Assembly (NCBI GenBank): GCA_045127535.1
Contig: JBGVQN010000033.1
Location: forward strand, 56,824-120,823
Source of the DNA: UBA2942 sp045127535
Lineage (GTDB): Bacteria > Bacillota > Clostridia > Lachnospirales > Lachnospiraceae
Direction of reading: 5' to 3'
Length of the DNA: 64,000 bases
The notes under the pieces: generated by a model
The model's input: the letters and a program-made list of their open reading frames with translations, nothing else
Told to the model about the DNA's origin: nothing
Database searches by the model: none
Shown: piece by piece, positions 1 to 8,897 of the stretch
Layout: each line of letters starts with the position of its first letter
Numbering within the stretch: the stretch's first letter is position 1
Made by a program: the position numbers and the translations under genes

Positions 1-511
1 ATACACCCATGTCGATTAACTCCTGCAGAGCCATTGCACAGTCTAAAGACTCACGCTTGGTTCTCTTGTGCTGACGGCCTTCATATAAGAAAGGCATTAC
101 AACGCTTACACGATGGGCAGTTGCGACGCTGGCACCAATGACACGCTTTAAATCCTGATAGTGGTCATCCGGTGACATGTGGTTGGTAAAGCCGCACAGG
201 CGGTAGGACATGCTGTGATTCATCACATCTACCATTGCGTATAAGTCTGTACCACGAACAGACTCATTTAATACACATTTTGCTTCGCCGGAACCGAAAC
301 GGGAACATTTTAAATCCAGCAAGTATGAATCTGCATCATATCCACGGAACTCCAGGCTGGATTGCTTTAACTTCAGTGCTTCGGTATCATTGCGGCGGAA
401 ATTGACAATATGCTCATTCACTTTGGTGGCAAGATCCTTACAGCTCTCTAATGCTGCGATTTTCAGAGGCGCAACCGGAATGGTGTTATCAAAGGTGTAA
501 TCGTTAGACAT
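1..511 (-). CDS. prs: Ribose-phosphate pyrophosphokinase, 5' part only
   Basis: PRPP synthetase makes phosphoribosyl pyrophosphate from ribose 5-phosphate and ATP for nucleotide, histidine and tryptophan synthesis in the cytosol. The reverse strand translates without a stop from ATG at 511 (MSNDYTFDNTIPVAPLK) through the window edge, giving about 170 N-terminal residues. The frame contains FGSGEAKC, VRGTDLYAMVD and the segment MPFLYEGRQHKR, which match the substrate-binding region of clostridial Prs proteins that carry an extended N-terminus. GAGGATAAT precedes the start as ribosome binding site. The C-terminal half lies outside the window. It is divergent from the DUF512 gene and shares the 512-801 spacer with it. 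Confidence 0.85.
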   Translation of the reverse strand, partial: MSNDYTFDNTIPVAPLKIAALESCKDLATKVNEHIVNFRRNDTEALKLKQSSLEFRGYDADSYLLDLKCSRFGSGEAKCVLNESVRGTDLYAMVDVMNHSMSYRLCGFTNHMSPDDHYQDLKRVIGASVATAHRVSVVMPFLYEGRQHKRTKRESLDCAMALQELIDMGV

Positions 512-581
512 ATTATCCTCCATTTAGCTAGACAGTTTTCACCATCAAAACTCTATTACATTTTTTGTATATTTCACTATA

Positions 582-610
582 TTTATAACACTTGTAGAAG
601 TTTTGCGCAA
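582..610 (-). promoter_or_regulatory. Candidate promoter of prs
   Basis: On the reverse strand a TTGCGC -35-like hexamer is followed after 17 bases by TATAAA, about 70 bases upstream of the prs ATG. Only the spacing and the -10 are convincing. Confidence 0.4.
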
Positions 611-726
611 GTCGTTGGGCGGAAAAAGTCGAAAATTGGCAAAACAACGAATGGAAACCGGTATCTGTATGTATAGAATCGTATATAATAAGGAAGCGTA
701 TTGGCAAGCAGAAATCCGGAATGTTG

Positions 727-755
727 TTGATAATTCTATATTTGCCTGATATAAT
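727..755 (+). promoter_or_regulatory. Candidate sigma-A promoter of the DUF512-der operon
   Basis: TTGATA, a 17-base spacer and a perfect TATAAT lie about 45 bases upstream of the DUF512 start. This is the best promoter match in the divergent prs/DUF512 spacer. Confidence 0.55.
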
Positions 756-801
756 AAACTAGATGTGTTTTAATCTGTAAAAGCAGAGGATGAAAAGTGC
801 T

Positions 802-2169
802 ATGAAAAAGAAAAGAGGACATCTCATTGCCCAGGTGCAGGAGGGTTCCATTGCTGAGGAATTGGAACTGGAAGCAGGGGACATACTGATTGCTGTAAAC
901 GACCAGGAAATTGAAGATGTATTTGATTATGAATTTTTATGCCGGGATACCTATCTGGAAATGCTGGTGCAGAAGGCAGATGGGGAAGAATGGCTGTTAG
1001 AGGTAGAAAAGGACGAGGAAGAGGATATGGGACTGGTGTTTGAAAGCAGCCTCATGTCTGAGTATCGCTCCTGTACCAACAAATGTATATTCTGTTTTAT
1101 TGACCAGATGCCGCCGGGGATGCGGGAAACCTTGTATTTTAAGGATGATGATACCAGACTTTCTTTCCTGCAGGGCAACTATGTAACCCTGACCAATTTA
1201 AAGGACAAGGACATTGACCGTATCATCCGGTATCGTCTGGCACCCATCAATATTTCCGTCCACACCACCAATCCAAAGCTGCGCTGTGAAATGCTGCACA
1301 ACCGCTTTGCCGGTGAGCTCCTCGGAAAAATAGACCGTCTCTATGAAGCCGGTGTGGAAATGAACGGACAGATTGTGCTCTGTAAGGGTGTCAATGACGG
1401 TGCGGAGCTGGAGAGAACCCTGTCCGATTTGAGCAAATACGTGCCGGTTATGGAAAGCCTGTCTGTGGTGCCGGTAGGACTGACCAAGTATAGAGAGGGA
1501 CTTTATCCATTAGAGCCTTTTGAAAAGGAAGATGCATTGAAAGCCCTGGAAATCATAGAAAAGTGGCAGAAAAAATTTCTGGCAGACCATGGACTGCGCT
1601 TTGTGCATGCCAGTGATGAATTCTACATTCTGGCAGAACGTCCCATTCCTCCGGAGGAAGAATACGAGGGCTATATTCAGTTAGAAAATGGTGTAGGTAT
1701 GGTAAGACTGCTCTTAGACGAGGTCGCAAAATCCCTTGCGGGACTGACCGGCGATGACAGGCAGGTACACGTATCGGCAGCCTGTGGACGCCTGATTGCT
1801 CCCTTTCTGGAGCAGATAGCCGCACAGATCCAGGAAACCTTCCCAAATGTCCGCTTAGATATACACCCAATCACCAATGACTTCTTCGGCGAGCGCATCA
1901 CCGTCTCCGGTCTGATTACCGGAGGTGACTTAATCAGCCAGCTGAAAGGCAAAGATTTGGGCGAAAAACTGCTGATACCAGTGAATATGCTGCGCAGCGG
2001 AGAGACCGTTTTCCTGGATGATATTACCGTAGCAGAGGTAGAAACTGCTTTACAAGTTCCCGTGGATATTGTAAAATCAAGCGGACAGGCTCTTGTCTCC
2101 TGTGTCACAGGAGCAGATGTGTGCGAGGAAACAGAAGACTATCCGCCGTACGAGTTGGAGCACTTATAA
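802..2169 (+). CDS. DUF512 family radical SAM protein with N-terminal PDZ-like domain
   Basis: A conserved clostridial protein of unknown reaction. The first 60 or so residues look like a PDZ-like fold (GSIAEELELEAGDILIAVN). They are followed by a cysteine cluster CTNKCIFCF (Cys 91, 95 and 98 from this start), the CX3CX2C arrangement that holds a 4Fe-4S cluster in radical SAM enzymes, and then the DUF512 region. The protein is 455 residues, usual for the family. An in-frame ATG at 790 also exists, but the AGAGG sequence touches it, so 802 is preferred. It is commonly found directly before der, as here, 66 bases upstream. The substrate is not known. Confidence 0.85.
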   Translation: MKKKRGHLIAQVQEGSIAEELELEAGDILIAVNDQEIEDVFDYEFLCRDTYLEMLVQKADGEEWLLEVEKDEEEDMGLVFESSLMSEYRSCTNKCIFCFIDQMPPGMRETLYFKDDDTRLSFLQGNYVTLTNLKDKDIDRIIRYRLAPINISVHTTNPKLRCEMLHNRFAGELLGKIDRLYEAGVEMNGQIVLCKGVNDGAELERTLSDLSKYVPVMESLSVVPVGLTKYREGLYPLEPFEKEDALKALEIIEKWQKKFLADHGLRFVHASDEFYILAERPIPPEEEYEGYIQLENGVGMVRLLLDEVAKSLAGLTGDDRQVHVSAACGRLIAPFLEQIAAQIQETFPNVRLDIHPITNDFFGERITVSGLITGGDLISQLKGKDLGEKLLIPVNMLRSGETVFLDDITVAEVETALQVPVDIVKSSGQALVSCVTGADVCEETEDYPPYELEHL

Positions 2170-2235
2170 ACAAAACAATTTATAAAAAAGTATATTATGA
2201 AACAAACCTTGTCTGGTGTGATAAAAGGAGGATAC

Positions 2236-3564
2236 ATGAGTAAACCAATCGTTGCTGTTGTTGGTCGCCCGAATGTAGGGAAATCTACTTTATTTAATGT
2301 ACTGGCAGGCAGCAAAATTTCAATTGTAAAGGATACCCCAGGTGTGACCAGAGACCGTATTTATGCGGACTGTACCTGGTTAGACAAGACATTTACCCTG
2401 ATCGATACCGGTGGTATTGAGCCGGAAAGCAGTGATATTATTTTATCACAGATGCGTGAGCAGGCACAGATTGCCATTGATACTGCAGATGTAATTATTT
2501 TCCTGGTAGATGTACAGCAGGGACTCCAGGATGCAGACTCTAAAGTGGCAGATATGCTGCGCCGCTCCAGAAAGCCTGTGATTCTTACGGTGAATAAGGT
2601 AGACAGCTTTGAGAAATACATGGCAGATGTATATGAGTTCTATAACCTGGGAATCGGCGACCCAATGGCAGTGTCCTCTGCCAACCGTCTGGGTATTGGT
2701 GACTTACTGGATGCGGTAGTAGCGCATTTCCCGGAGGATGCAGATACAGATGAGGAGGATTCCCGTCCGAAGATTGCAGTCGTGGGTAAGCCAAACGTAG
2801 GAAAGTCTTCTATTATCAACAGACTGACCGGTGAGAACCGTGTAATTGTATCCAATATTGCAGGCACCACCAGAGATGCCATTGATACAGACATTGTCTG
2901 GAATGACAAAGAATATGTATTTATTGACACTGCCGGACTGCGCCGCAAGAGCAAGGTAAAAGAGGATCTGGAGCGGTACAGCATTATCCGTACCGTCAGT
3001 GCGGTAGAGCGTGCGGATGTGGTAGTTATTGTCATTGATGCAGTAGAGGGTGTGACGGAGCAGGATGCCAAGATTGCAGGCATTGCCCATGACAGAGGCA
3101 AGGGCATTGTCATTGCGGTCAACAAATGGGATGCCAAGGAAAAGGATGATAAGACCATTTACCGTTTTACAGAGGAAGTACGCAATACCCTGTCCTTTAT
3201 GACCTATGCAGAAATCGTGTTTATTTCTGCGCTCACAGGGCAGCGTCTGAACCGTCTCTTTGAAATCATTGATATGGTCATTGAAAACCAGAACCTCCGT
3301 GTGCAGACCGGTGTGCTCAATGAAATCCTGACAGAAGCCGTCGCCATGCAGCAGCCGCCTTCTGATAAGGGCAAACGTCTGCGCATTTACTATATTACAC
3401 AGGTTTCTGTGAAGCCGCCAACCTTTGTGCTGTTTGTAAACGACAAAGAACTGATGCATTTTTCCTATACCAGATACATTGAAAATAAAATTCGTGACAC
3501 ATTTGGGTTCAGAGGTACCGCTCTCCATTTCATAACCAGAGAGCGTAAGGAAAAAGACCAATAA
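2236..3564 (+). CDS. der: Ribosome biogenesis GTPase Der (EngA)
   Basis: Der is an essential GTPase with two tandem GTP-binding domains and a C-terminal KH-like domain. It acts in maturation of the 50S ribosomal subunit. Both P-loops are visible: GRPNVGKST (residues 10-18) and GKPNVGKSS (about 185-193), with DTPGVTRD and DTAGLRRKS as the matching G3 regions. NKVD and NKWD supply the G4 motifs. The protein is 442 residues, the normal size. The start at 2236 is chosen because AAAGGAGG lies 5 bases upstream; the longer in-frame extension to 2197 has no such signal. It is probably co-transcribed with the DUF512 gene. Confidence 0.95.
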   Translation: MSKPIVAVVGRPNVGKSTLFNVLAGSKISIVKDTPGVTRDRIYADCTWLDKTFTLIDTGGIEPESSDIILSQMREQAQIAIDTADVIIFLVDVQQGLQDADSKVADMLRRSRKPVILTVNKVDSFEKYMADVYEFYNLGIGDPMAVSSANRLGIGDLLDAVVAHFPEDADTDEEDSRPKIAVVGKPNVGKSSIINRLTGENRVIVSNIAGTTRDAIDTDIVWNDKEYVFIDTAGLRRKSKVKEDLERYSIIRTVSAVERADVVVIVIDAVEGVTEQDAKIAGIAHDRGKGIVIAVNKWDAKEKDDKTIYRFTEEVRNTLSFMTYAEIVFISALTGQRLNRLFEIIDMVIENQNLRVQTGVLNEILTEAVAMQQPPSDKGKRLRIYYITQVSVKPPTFVLFVNDKELMHFSYTRYIENKIRDTFGFRGTALHFITRERKEKDQ

Positions 3565-3585
3565 ACAAAAGAATATAAGAAAACA

Positions 3586-3713
3586 GGGGCAGACACATCT
3601 GTACCGGTGAAATTGTCTGTGTATGGTACATATTTGGTCATATGCAGATGCCGGTTGTTACAGATTGTTTCATAGGCAAGACTGTCTGCAGATTGGAAAT
3701 GCGTCACTGCCCC
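3586..3713 (+). other. Imperfect long hairpin in the der-plsY spacer
   Basis: GGGGCAGACACAT (3586-3598) pairs with ATGCGTC-A-CTGCCCC (3698-3713) with one mismatch and one bulged base. ACCGG and CCGGT pair inside it. The distal arm ends close to the plsY ribosome binding site GAGGAG. The stretch has no credible open frame. It may be a leader structure or a decayed repeat; it does not share the core of the fold-back family described elsewhere. Confidence 0.35.
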
Positions 3714-3726
3714 GAGGAGTAAAGAT

Positions 3727-4377
3727 ATGATAACAATTGCAATCCGCATAGCATTATTGCTCATAGGATATTGTTTTGGTCTGATTCAGACCGGTTATTT
3801 ATATGGAAAAGCACACGGAATCGACATCCGCACCAAAGGCAGCGGCAACTCCGGTGCCACCAACAGCTTACGTGTGCTTGGGAAAAAAGCAGGAATCATT
3901 GTTTTCTTTGGTGATGCATTAAAATGCTTGATTCCCTGTGTGATCGTCAGACTGATCTGCAGCCAGACAGCACCAGAATATTCTCTGCTATACATGTTAT
4001 ACATGGCATTTGGTGTCACCTTAGGCCACAACTTCCCGGCGCATATGGGCTTTCGTGGGGGCAAAGGCATTGCCTGCATGGGAGGTCTGTCCCTTGCGTT
4101 CCACTGGCTTATGGCCATCATCTGCCTCCTGGTATTCTCAGGAGTGGTAGCCGTGACCAAATATGTGTCGGTAGGATCCATGAGCATGGCAGTTGTCCTG
4201 TTCATCGCAGCCTTAATCGCCGGAAACCAGGGCTGGTTAGGCTTAAGCGGAGCATTACTCACAGAGTTCTATATCCTTGCCTTTATCATCATGGCACTGT
4301 CCATCTGGCAGCACCGTACCAATATCAGCCGCCTCAAAAACGGCACCGAAAACAAAGTTGGCCAGAAAAAGAAGTGA
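3727..4377 (+). CDS. plsY: Glycerol-3-phosphate acyltransferase PlsY
   Basis: PlsY is an integral membrane enzyme that moves an acyl group from acyl-phosphate to glycerol 3-phosphate, the first committed step of phospholipid synthesis. The 216-residue protein has about five hydrophobic segments. It carries the family motifs GSGNSGATN (38-46) and, near residue 100, GHNFPAHMGFRGGKGIA. GAGGAG precedes the ATG. The next gene, gpsA, makes the glycerol 3-phosphate substrate, so the pair forms a metabolic unit. Confidence 0.95.
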   Translation: MITIAIRIALLLIGYCFGLIQTGYLYGKAHGIDIRTKGSGNSGATNSLRVLGKKAGIIVFFGDALKCLIPCVIVRLICSQTAPEYSLLYMLYMAFGVTLGHNFPAHMGFRGGKGIACMGGLSLAFHWLMAIICLLVFSGVVAVTKYVSVGSMSMAVVLFIAALIAGNQGWLGLSGALLTEFYILAFIIMALSIWQHRTNISRLKNGTENKVGQKKK

Positions 4378-4404
4378 TTTATGACAACACAAAGGAGTGG
4401 AAAA

Positions 4405-5406
4405 ATGGCAAAAATCAGTATCATCGGAACAGGAACCTGGGGAGTGGCACTGGCAATCCTGTTGCAGAGAAACGGGCATCAGGTCACCGCATGGTCCAAA
4501 TTTCAGAAGGAAATAGATGGTCTGGATGCAAACCGTATCCATCCCAATTTACCGGGAGCAGTGATCCCCAAGGAAATCCGGTTCACCTGTAATATAGAAG
4601 AAGCCTGCAGCGGTCAGGATATGCTGGTATTGTCTGTACCATCTATCTTTACAAGAGAAACTGCAAGACTGATGAACCCATATATACAGCCGGGACAGAT
4701 TATTGTAAATGTGTCCAAGGGCATTGAAGAATCTACCTTAAAGACATTGACAGATCAGATTGCAGAGGAAATTCCTCAGGCAGAAGTGGCAGTATTGTCC
4801 GGTCCAAGCCATGCAGAGGAAGTCAGTGTAGGAAAACCAACCACCTGTGTAGCCGGTGCCCGGAAAAAGGAAGTAGCGGAACTGATTCAGGAGTACTTTA
4901 TGTCTCCTGTGTTCCGTGTCTATACAAGTCCTGATGTACTGGGGATTGAAATCAGTGGAGCACTGAAAAATGTCATTGCTCTGGCAGCAGGTGTAGGTGA
5001 TGGTCTGGGCTGTGGTGACAATACCAAGGCTGCCCTGATTACCAGAGGGATTGCAGAACTGACCCGTCTGGGAGTGAAAATGGGCGGCAGGGCGGAAACC
5101 TTTTCCGGTCTGACCTGCACAGGAGACTTGATCGTAACCTGTGCCAGCGTCCACAGTCGAAACCGCAGAGCCGGTGTACTCATTGGTCAGGGCTATACCA
5201 TGGAGGAAGCTATGAAGGAAGTCAACATGGTAGTAGAGGGTGTATATTCTGCCAAGGCCGGGCTGGCTTTGAGCCGTAAGTATCAGGTTTCCATGCCGAT
5301 TGTAGAGGCTGTGAATCAGGTTCTGTTTGAAGGACTTCCTGCTTCAGAGGCATTAAAGGATTTGATGATGCGTATGAAGACGACAGAGGTTTCCTGGGCA
5401 GAATAA
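4405..5406 (+). CDS. gpsA: NAD(P)H-dependent glycerol-3-phosphate dehydrogenase
   Basis: GpsA reduces dihydroxyacetone phosphate to sn-glycerol 3-phosphate for lipid synthesis. The N-terminus has a Rossmann motif GTGTWG (residues 8-13). The catalytic region holds SKGIE, GPSHAEEV, the segment GALKNVIALAAG with its conserved lysine, and GDNTKAALITRG. The protein is 333 residues, typical. The start at 4405 follows AAAGGAG by 7 bases; an upstream in-frame ATG at 4381 would place that ribosome binding site inside the coding frame and is rejected. Confidence 0.95.
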   Translation: MAKISIIGTGTWGVALAILLQRNGHQVTAWSKFQKEIDGLDANRIHPNLPGAVIPKEIRFTCNIEEACSGQDMLVLSVPSIFTRETARLMNPYIQPGQIIVNVSKGIEESTLKTLTDQIAEEIPQAEVAVLSGPSHAEEVSVGKPTTCVAGARKKEVAELIQEYFMSPVFRVYTSPDVLGIEISGALKNVIALAAGVGDGLGCGDNTKAALITRGIAELTRLGVKMGGRAETFSGLTCTGDLIVTCASVHSRNRRAGVLIGQGYTMEEAMKEVNMVVEGVYSAKAGLALSRKYQVSMPIVEAVNQVLFEGLPASEALKDLMMRMKTTEVSWAE

Positions 5407-5428
5407 AGCAGAAAAGGAGGTCCGTTCG

Positions 5429-7120
5429 TTGAAGCAGTATGTTATATACGGAGGCATTATCATACTGATTTTTGCTATACTGATTTATCAGGCAGTAAAA
5501 TCTTCCAGAGACAGAAAAAAGAATCTGTTAGAAAAAATCCGCTGCCAGTACGGTGCGTATTCCAACAGGGAATATGAGTATGATGATTTCTTAAGCATCA
5601 CGCACTATTTTGTAAAGAAAAGCAAGAACCGCAAGGATATTTTCACCATTGATGATATTACATGGAATGACCTGGATATGGATCATGTATTTCTGGCAAT
5701 GAACAATACCCAGTCCAGCGTTGGACAGGATTATCTTTATGATATGCTGCGCCGGCCCTGCTTTGACCAGGCAGAGTTAGACAGACGAGACAGGCTGGCA
5801 GAATATTTTGCAACTCATACTCAGGAAAGAGAAGCCTGCCAGATGCTGCTTGCAGGAGTGGGTTATACCAGAAAAGTATCCATTATGGACTTTATTGATG
5901 AAATTGCAGCCCAGAAAAGAGAGAGTAATCTGCCTCATTACCTTTGTATTTTGTTGATTGTGGCTTCTATCGCACTGATTTGTGTACAGCCGGATTTTGG
6001 GGTGTTATTGTTAATTGGTGCCTTGGTATACAACGTGGCTGCCTATCTGTCTGCAAAAGGCAGGGTAGAAAGTTATTTTATCTGTATTGCAGCCATTGTG
6101 CGCCTGATTGTCTGCAGTGAGGAACTGCAGAATGTAAGAGGGGGAGAACTGACAGCGTATATGGAGCGCTTGAAATCCTCTGCAGCATCCGTGCGTTCTG
6201 TAAAGCAGGATGCAGTGTTGATCGGTTCTCCTGACAAGGTTGACGGTGGTCTGGCACAGACCATACTGGATTATGTCCGCATGATTTTCCATGTGGATTT
6301 GATTTGCTATAACAATGCATTGCAGAAAATACAACCGCATATGGATGAAGTTACCACCATGTGGGAGACCATTGGACAGTTAGAGGCTGGCATTGCCATT
6401 GCATCCTTCAGAGAAGCAGTGCCTTTCTCCTGTAAACCGGAGTTTATTACTCAGAACAGCATGCAGATGAAGAATGGCTACCATCCTCTGATTACCAAGC
6501 CGGTAGCCAATACCATTGAAGAATATAAACCGGTTCTGATTACTGGTTCCAATGCTTCCGGCAAGTCTACTTTCCTGAAAATGACAGCCATTAATGCGAT
6601 CCTGGCGCAGACCATAGATACAGTATTGGCCCAGGAATACAGAGCCCCAATGTACCGGATTTATTCCTCCATGGCTCTTTCGGACAATCTTTCTGCCAAA
6701 GAGAGTTACTACATGGTAGAAATTAAGTCTTTGAAACGCATTCTGGATGCGGCAAAAGATACCAGTACCAAGGTCCTTTGCTTTGTGGATGAGGTGCTTC
6801 GTGGTACCAATACAGTAGAGCGAATTGCAGCTTCCGCCAAGGTGCTGCAGAAACTGGCAGCAGAGCAGGTAATGTGTTTTGCTGCAACCCATGATATTGA
6901 GCTGACACAGCTGTTGGAGAAGGCGTTTGCCAACTATCATTTCTCTGAGGAAATCGTAGAGGATGATGTAAAGTTCAGCTATCGTATCCATAAGGGACGG
7001 GCAACTTCCAGAAATGCAATCCGTCTCCTTGGCATTATGGGATATGATGAACAGGTGATTAAAGAGGCAGAGGAGACAGCAAGAAACTTCCTGGAGACTG
7101 GGGAGTGGAAGATGATGTAA
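5429..7120 (+). CDS. Membrane-anchored MutS-family ATPase
   Basis: A 563-residue protein with the C-terminal ATPase domain of MutS but without the mismatch-recognition domain. One hydrophobic segment lies at residues 3-23 and two more at about 173-215, so it is probably membrane bound. The Walker A motif GSNASGKST is at about 373-381, the Walker B region reads CFVDEVLRGTN, and AATHDIELTQ is the MutS H-loop region. The start is TTG, with AAAGGAGG 8 bases upstream. It follows gpsA by 22 bases. True MutS is encoded separately at 25430. The role of this class is not established, so I assign no repair function. Confidence 0.8.
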   Translation: MKQYVIYGGIIILIFAILIYQAVKSSRDRKKNLLEKIRCQYGAYSNREYEYDDFLSITHYFVKKSKNRKDIFTIDDITWNDLDMDHVFLAMNNTQSSVGQDYLYDMLRRPCFDQAELDRRDRLAEYFATHTQEREACQMLLAGVGYTRKVSIMDFIDEIAAQKRESNLPHYLCILLIVASIALICVQPDFGVLLLIGALVYNVAAYLSAKGRVESYFICIAAIVRLIVCSEELQNVRGGELTAYMERLKSSAASVRSVKQDAVLIGSPDKVDGGLAQTILDYVRMIFHVDLICYNNALQKIQPHMDEVTTMWETIGQLEAGIAIASFREAVPFSCKPEFITQNSMQMKNGYHPLITKPVANTIEEYKPVLITGSNASGKSTFLKMTAINAILAQTIDTVLAQEYRAPMYRIYSSMALSDNLSAKESYYMVEIKSLKRILDAAKDTSTKVLCFVDEVLRGTNTVERIAASAKVLQKLAAEQVMCFAATHDIELTQLLEKAFANYHFSEEIVEDDVKFSYRIHKGRATSRNAIRLLGIMGYDEQVIKEAEETARNFLETGEWKMM

Positions 7121-7148
7121 TTCATGGATAGAGAACAGTAAATATATT

Positions 7149-7196
7149 AAAGGACGATTGCTTGCAGACACATGAATGAAGCAATCGTCCTTTTAT
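7149..7196. terminator. Bidirectional hairpin terminator
   Basis: A perfect 15-base stem (7149-7163 with 7179-7193) with a 15-base loop ends in TTTT on the plus strand. It lies between the convergent MutS-like and HdeD-like genes and can serve both. Confidence 0.8.
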
Positions 7197-7244
7197 AAAA
7201 TGAACAGGCATAGACCGGAAAATAGCAGAAAGTGCAGATGGCCC

Positions 7245-7880
7245 TTAAGAAAGAATATCTTGATTTTCCGGAACAGATCCTCCGGTTTCGGCAGCTGGTG
7301 CAGAAGTCGCTATGCTGTCTTTTAATCGACTGATGATAAACAGCAGTACAAAAGTGGAAACTGCCTCATAAATCAAAAGAACACCGATCACAATCATCAG
7401 AAAATCTCCGAACAAATTCGGATACACAATAAACAGAGTACCAAATGCAGCAGTAATCAAAGTCAGTATCAGCAATATGTACCAACGTCTATAACCTGCC
7501 TGGCAAAACAGCAGTGCCCGGCGCAGGTCAATGATGCTGTCAATGATAACCAGAATACCAAATACCACACTGGTAAGCATCATCATATCATTCTGACGGG
7601 TGAGAAATGCCAGACCTAAAGCAGTCAGTATCACACCATAGAGCATCTGGTCGCCAAAAACATCGTTCCAGTTATTGATGACAAAGGTGTAAATGTTAAT
7701 GCCGCCATAAACCATGAGTAAAATTCCCATGGCAATGCACAGAATGCTGACACGCTGTTCAGGAAGGGCAATGAGTACAATGCCCAGAACCAGTTCCGCA
7801 AGAGACTGTATCAGATAATGCCATTTGATTTCACTGACAGCGCGTTCCAACAGAGTTTTTCGTTCTTTTTTGATTTTCAT
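7245..7880 (-). CDS. DUF308 / HdeD-like membrane protein
   Basis: A 211-residue integral membrane protein with about six hydrophobic helices in the paired arrangement of the DUF308 (HdeD) family. Glycine-rich segments such as LVLGIVLIALPEQRV and GILLMVYGGINIY match that family. HdeD is linked to acid resistance in enteric bacteria, but in Clostridia the role is unknown. The ATG at 7880 is chosen because TGAGG lies 6 bases before it; an upstream TTG at 7892 would include that site. The C-terminus (about 20 residues) is polar. It is transcribed alone, convergent with its left neighbour. Confidence 0.75.
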   Translation of the reverse strand: MKIKKERKTLLERAVSEIKWHYLIQSLAELVLGIVLIALPEQRVSILCIAMGILLMVYGGINIYTFVINNWNDVFGDQMLYGVILTALGLAFLTRQNDMMMLTSVVFGILVIIDSIIDLRRALLFCQAGYRRWYILLILTLITAAFGTLFIVYPNLFGDFLMIVIGVLLIYEAVSTFVLLFIISRLKDSIATSAPAAETGGSVPENQDILS

Positions 7881-8063
7881 ATGTTGCCTCAATTCTGTCC
7901 GCTACCTGAATAAAGTGTCTAAGAGAAAATGTTTTCAGATAATGGGCGGTTTTTTCTTATTATAACATTTTTTTGACAGTTATACATGGTTTTCTTGAAG
8001 AATTTTCCAGGGATTTATACACAGGTGATGCTGTAGTCAGATGTAGTTTGCAAAACCCTTTCC

Positions 8064-8092
8064 TTGCAATCTGCCCATGCAGATGTTATACT
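8064..8092 (+). promoter_or_regulatory. Candidate promoter of rnhA
   Basis: TTGCAA, a 17-base spacer and TATACT lie about 100 bases before the rnhA ATG in the 315-base gap 7881-8195. The spacer itself contains a short inverted repeat (CTGCCCATGCAG). Nothing else in the gap is recognisable apart from an AT-rich stretch near 7960 that could hold the promoter of the minus-strand gene. Confidence 0.5.
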
Positions 8093-8195
8093 GATTCCGC
8101 TATCTTTTAGGGAAATGCCTGTGATACAATGGTGTCCATGTGGGGAGACAAAAAGGCAGTCCCCGTGAAATCAATTTGGAAGGAATGAAACTAAT

Positions 8196-8672
8196 ATGGA
8201 AGTAAAATTATTTACAGATGGTTCCGCAAGAGGAAACCCGGACGGCCCGGGAGGTTACGGAGCAGTGTTACAATATATAGATTCCAAGGGGAATCTTCAT
8301 GAAAAGGAATTATCCGCAGGTTATGTGCGTACCACCAACAACCGTATGGAACTGATGGGGGCTGTTGCGGGTTTGGAGGCACTCCTTCGACCCTGTCAGG
8401 TAACGTTGTATTCGGATTCCCAGTATCTGGTAAAGGCATTTAATGAGCACTGGATCGAAGGTTGGATCAAGAAGGGCTGGACCAGAGGCAAAAATGAGCC
8501 GGTGAAGAATGTGGATTTGTGGAAGCGGCTGTTAAAGGCCATGGAGCCTCACAGTGTCACGTTTGTCTGGGTAAAGGGACACGCAGGGCATCCGGAAAAT
8601 GAGCGGTGTGACAGGCTGGCAACTGCGGCAGCGGATGCTGATGGACGGCTGGTGGATGAAGGTGTGCAGTAG
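8196..8672 (+). CDS. rnhA: Ribonuclease HI
   Basis: RNase HI cuts the RNA strand of RNA-DNA hybrids and removes R-loops and primers. The 158-residue protein starts with LFTDGSARGNPDGPGGYG (first catalytic Asp at residue 8). It continues with NRMELMG (Glu), YSDSQYL (Asp), VKGHAGHPENERCD (the conserved His and the last Asp). All four acidic catalytic positions are present. GGAAGG ribosome binding bases precede the ATG. Confidence 0.93.
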   Translation: MEVKLFTDGSARGNPDGPGGYGAVLQYIDSKGNLHEKELSAGYVRTTNNRMELMGAVAGLEALLRPCQVTLYSDSQYLVKAFNEHWIEGWIKKGWTRGKNEPVKNVDLWKRLLKAMEPHSVTFVWVKGHAGHPENERCDRLATAAADADGRLVDEGVQ

Positions 8673-8734
8673 GAAGTATGAAAACGGTATAAGGAATTGC
8701 CGAAAGTATGACATTGATGTTGCTGAATAAACAC

Positions 8735-8763
8735 TTGCATTCTCCGTCCCCATGTGTTAAAAT
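8735..8763 (+). promoter_or_regulatory. Candidate promoter of alaS
   Basis: TTGCAT, a 17-base spacer and TAAAAT lie about 130 bases before the alaS start. The leader was checked for T-box elements (the TGGNACCGCG antiterminator motif); none was found. Confidence 0.5.
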
Positions 8764-8897
8764 TTGGTGAATAATGCTTGTGCATTTTATGTTTTCTACA
8801 GATAGAAGGAATAAAGAGGTATCCGCTGCAGACAGAGCGTTCAGATTTGATATATCAATCTATGTGCAGACAACCGGATACGAATTGGAGGCAGAAC

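Noticed and set aside
2704..3561. Long reverse-strand open frame of 285 codons inside der
   Set aside because: It is the antisense shadow of a certain gene; codon bias of der leaves the opposite frame open, and there is no start signal.
6380..7171. Reverse-strand open frame of 263 codons inside the MutS-like gene
   Set aside because: Antisense shadow, rich in Cys, His and Ser, and it runs into the terminator hairpin.
8673..8897. T-box leader for alaS
   Set aside because: The leader is long enough, but no TGGNACCGCG antiterminator motif or terminator hairpin is present.
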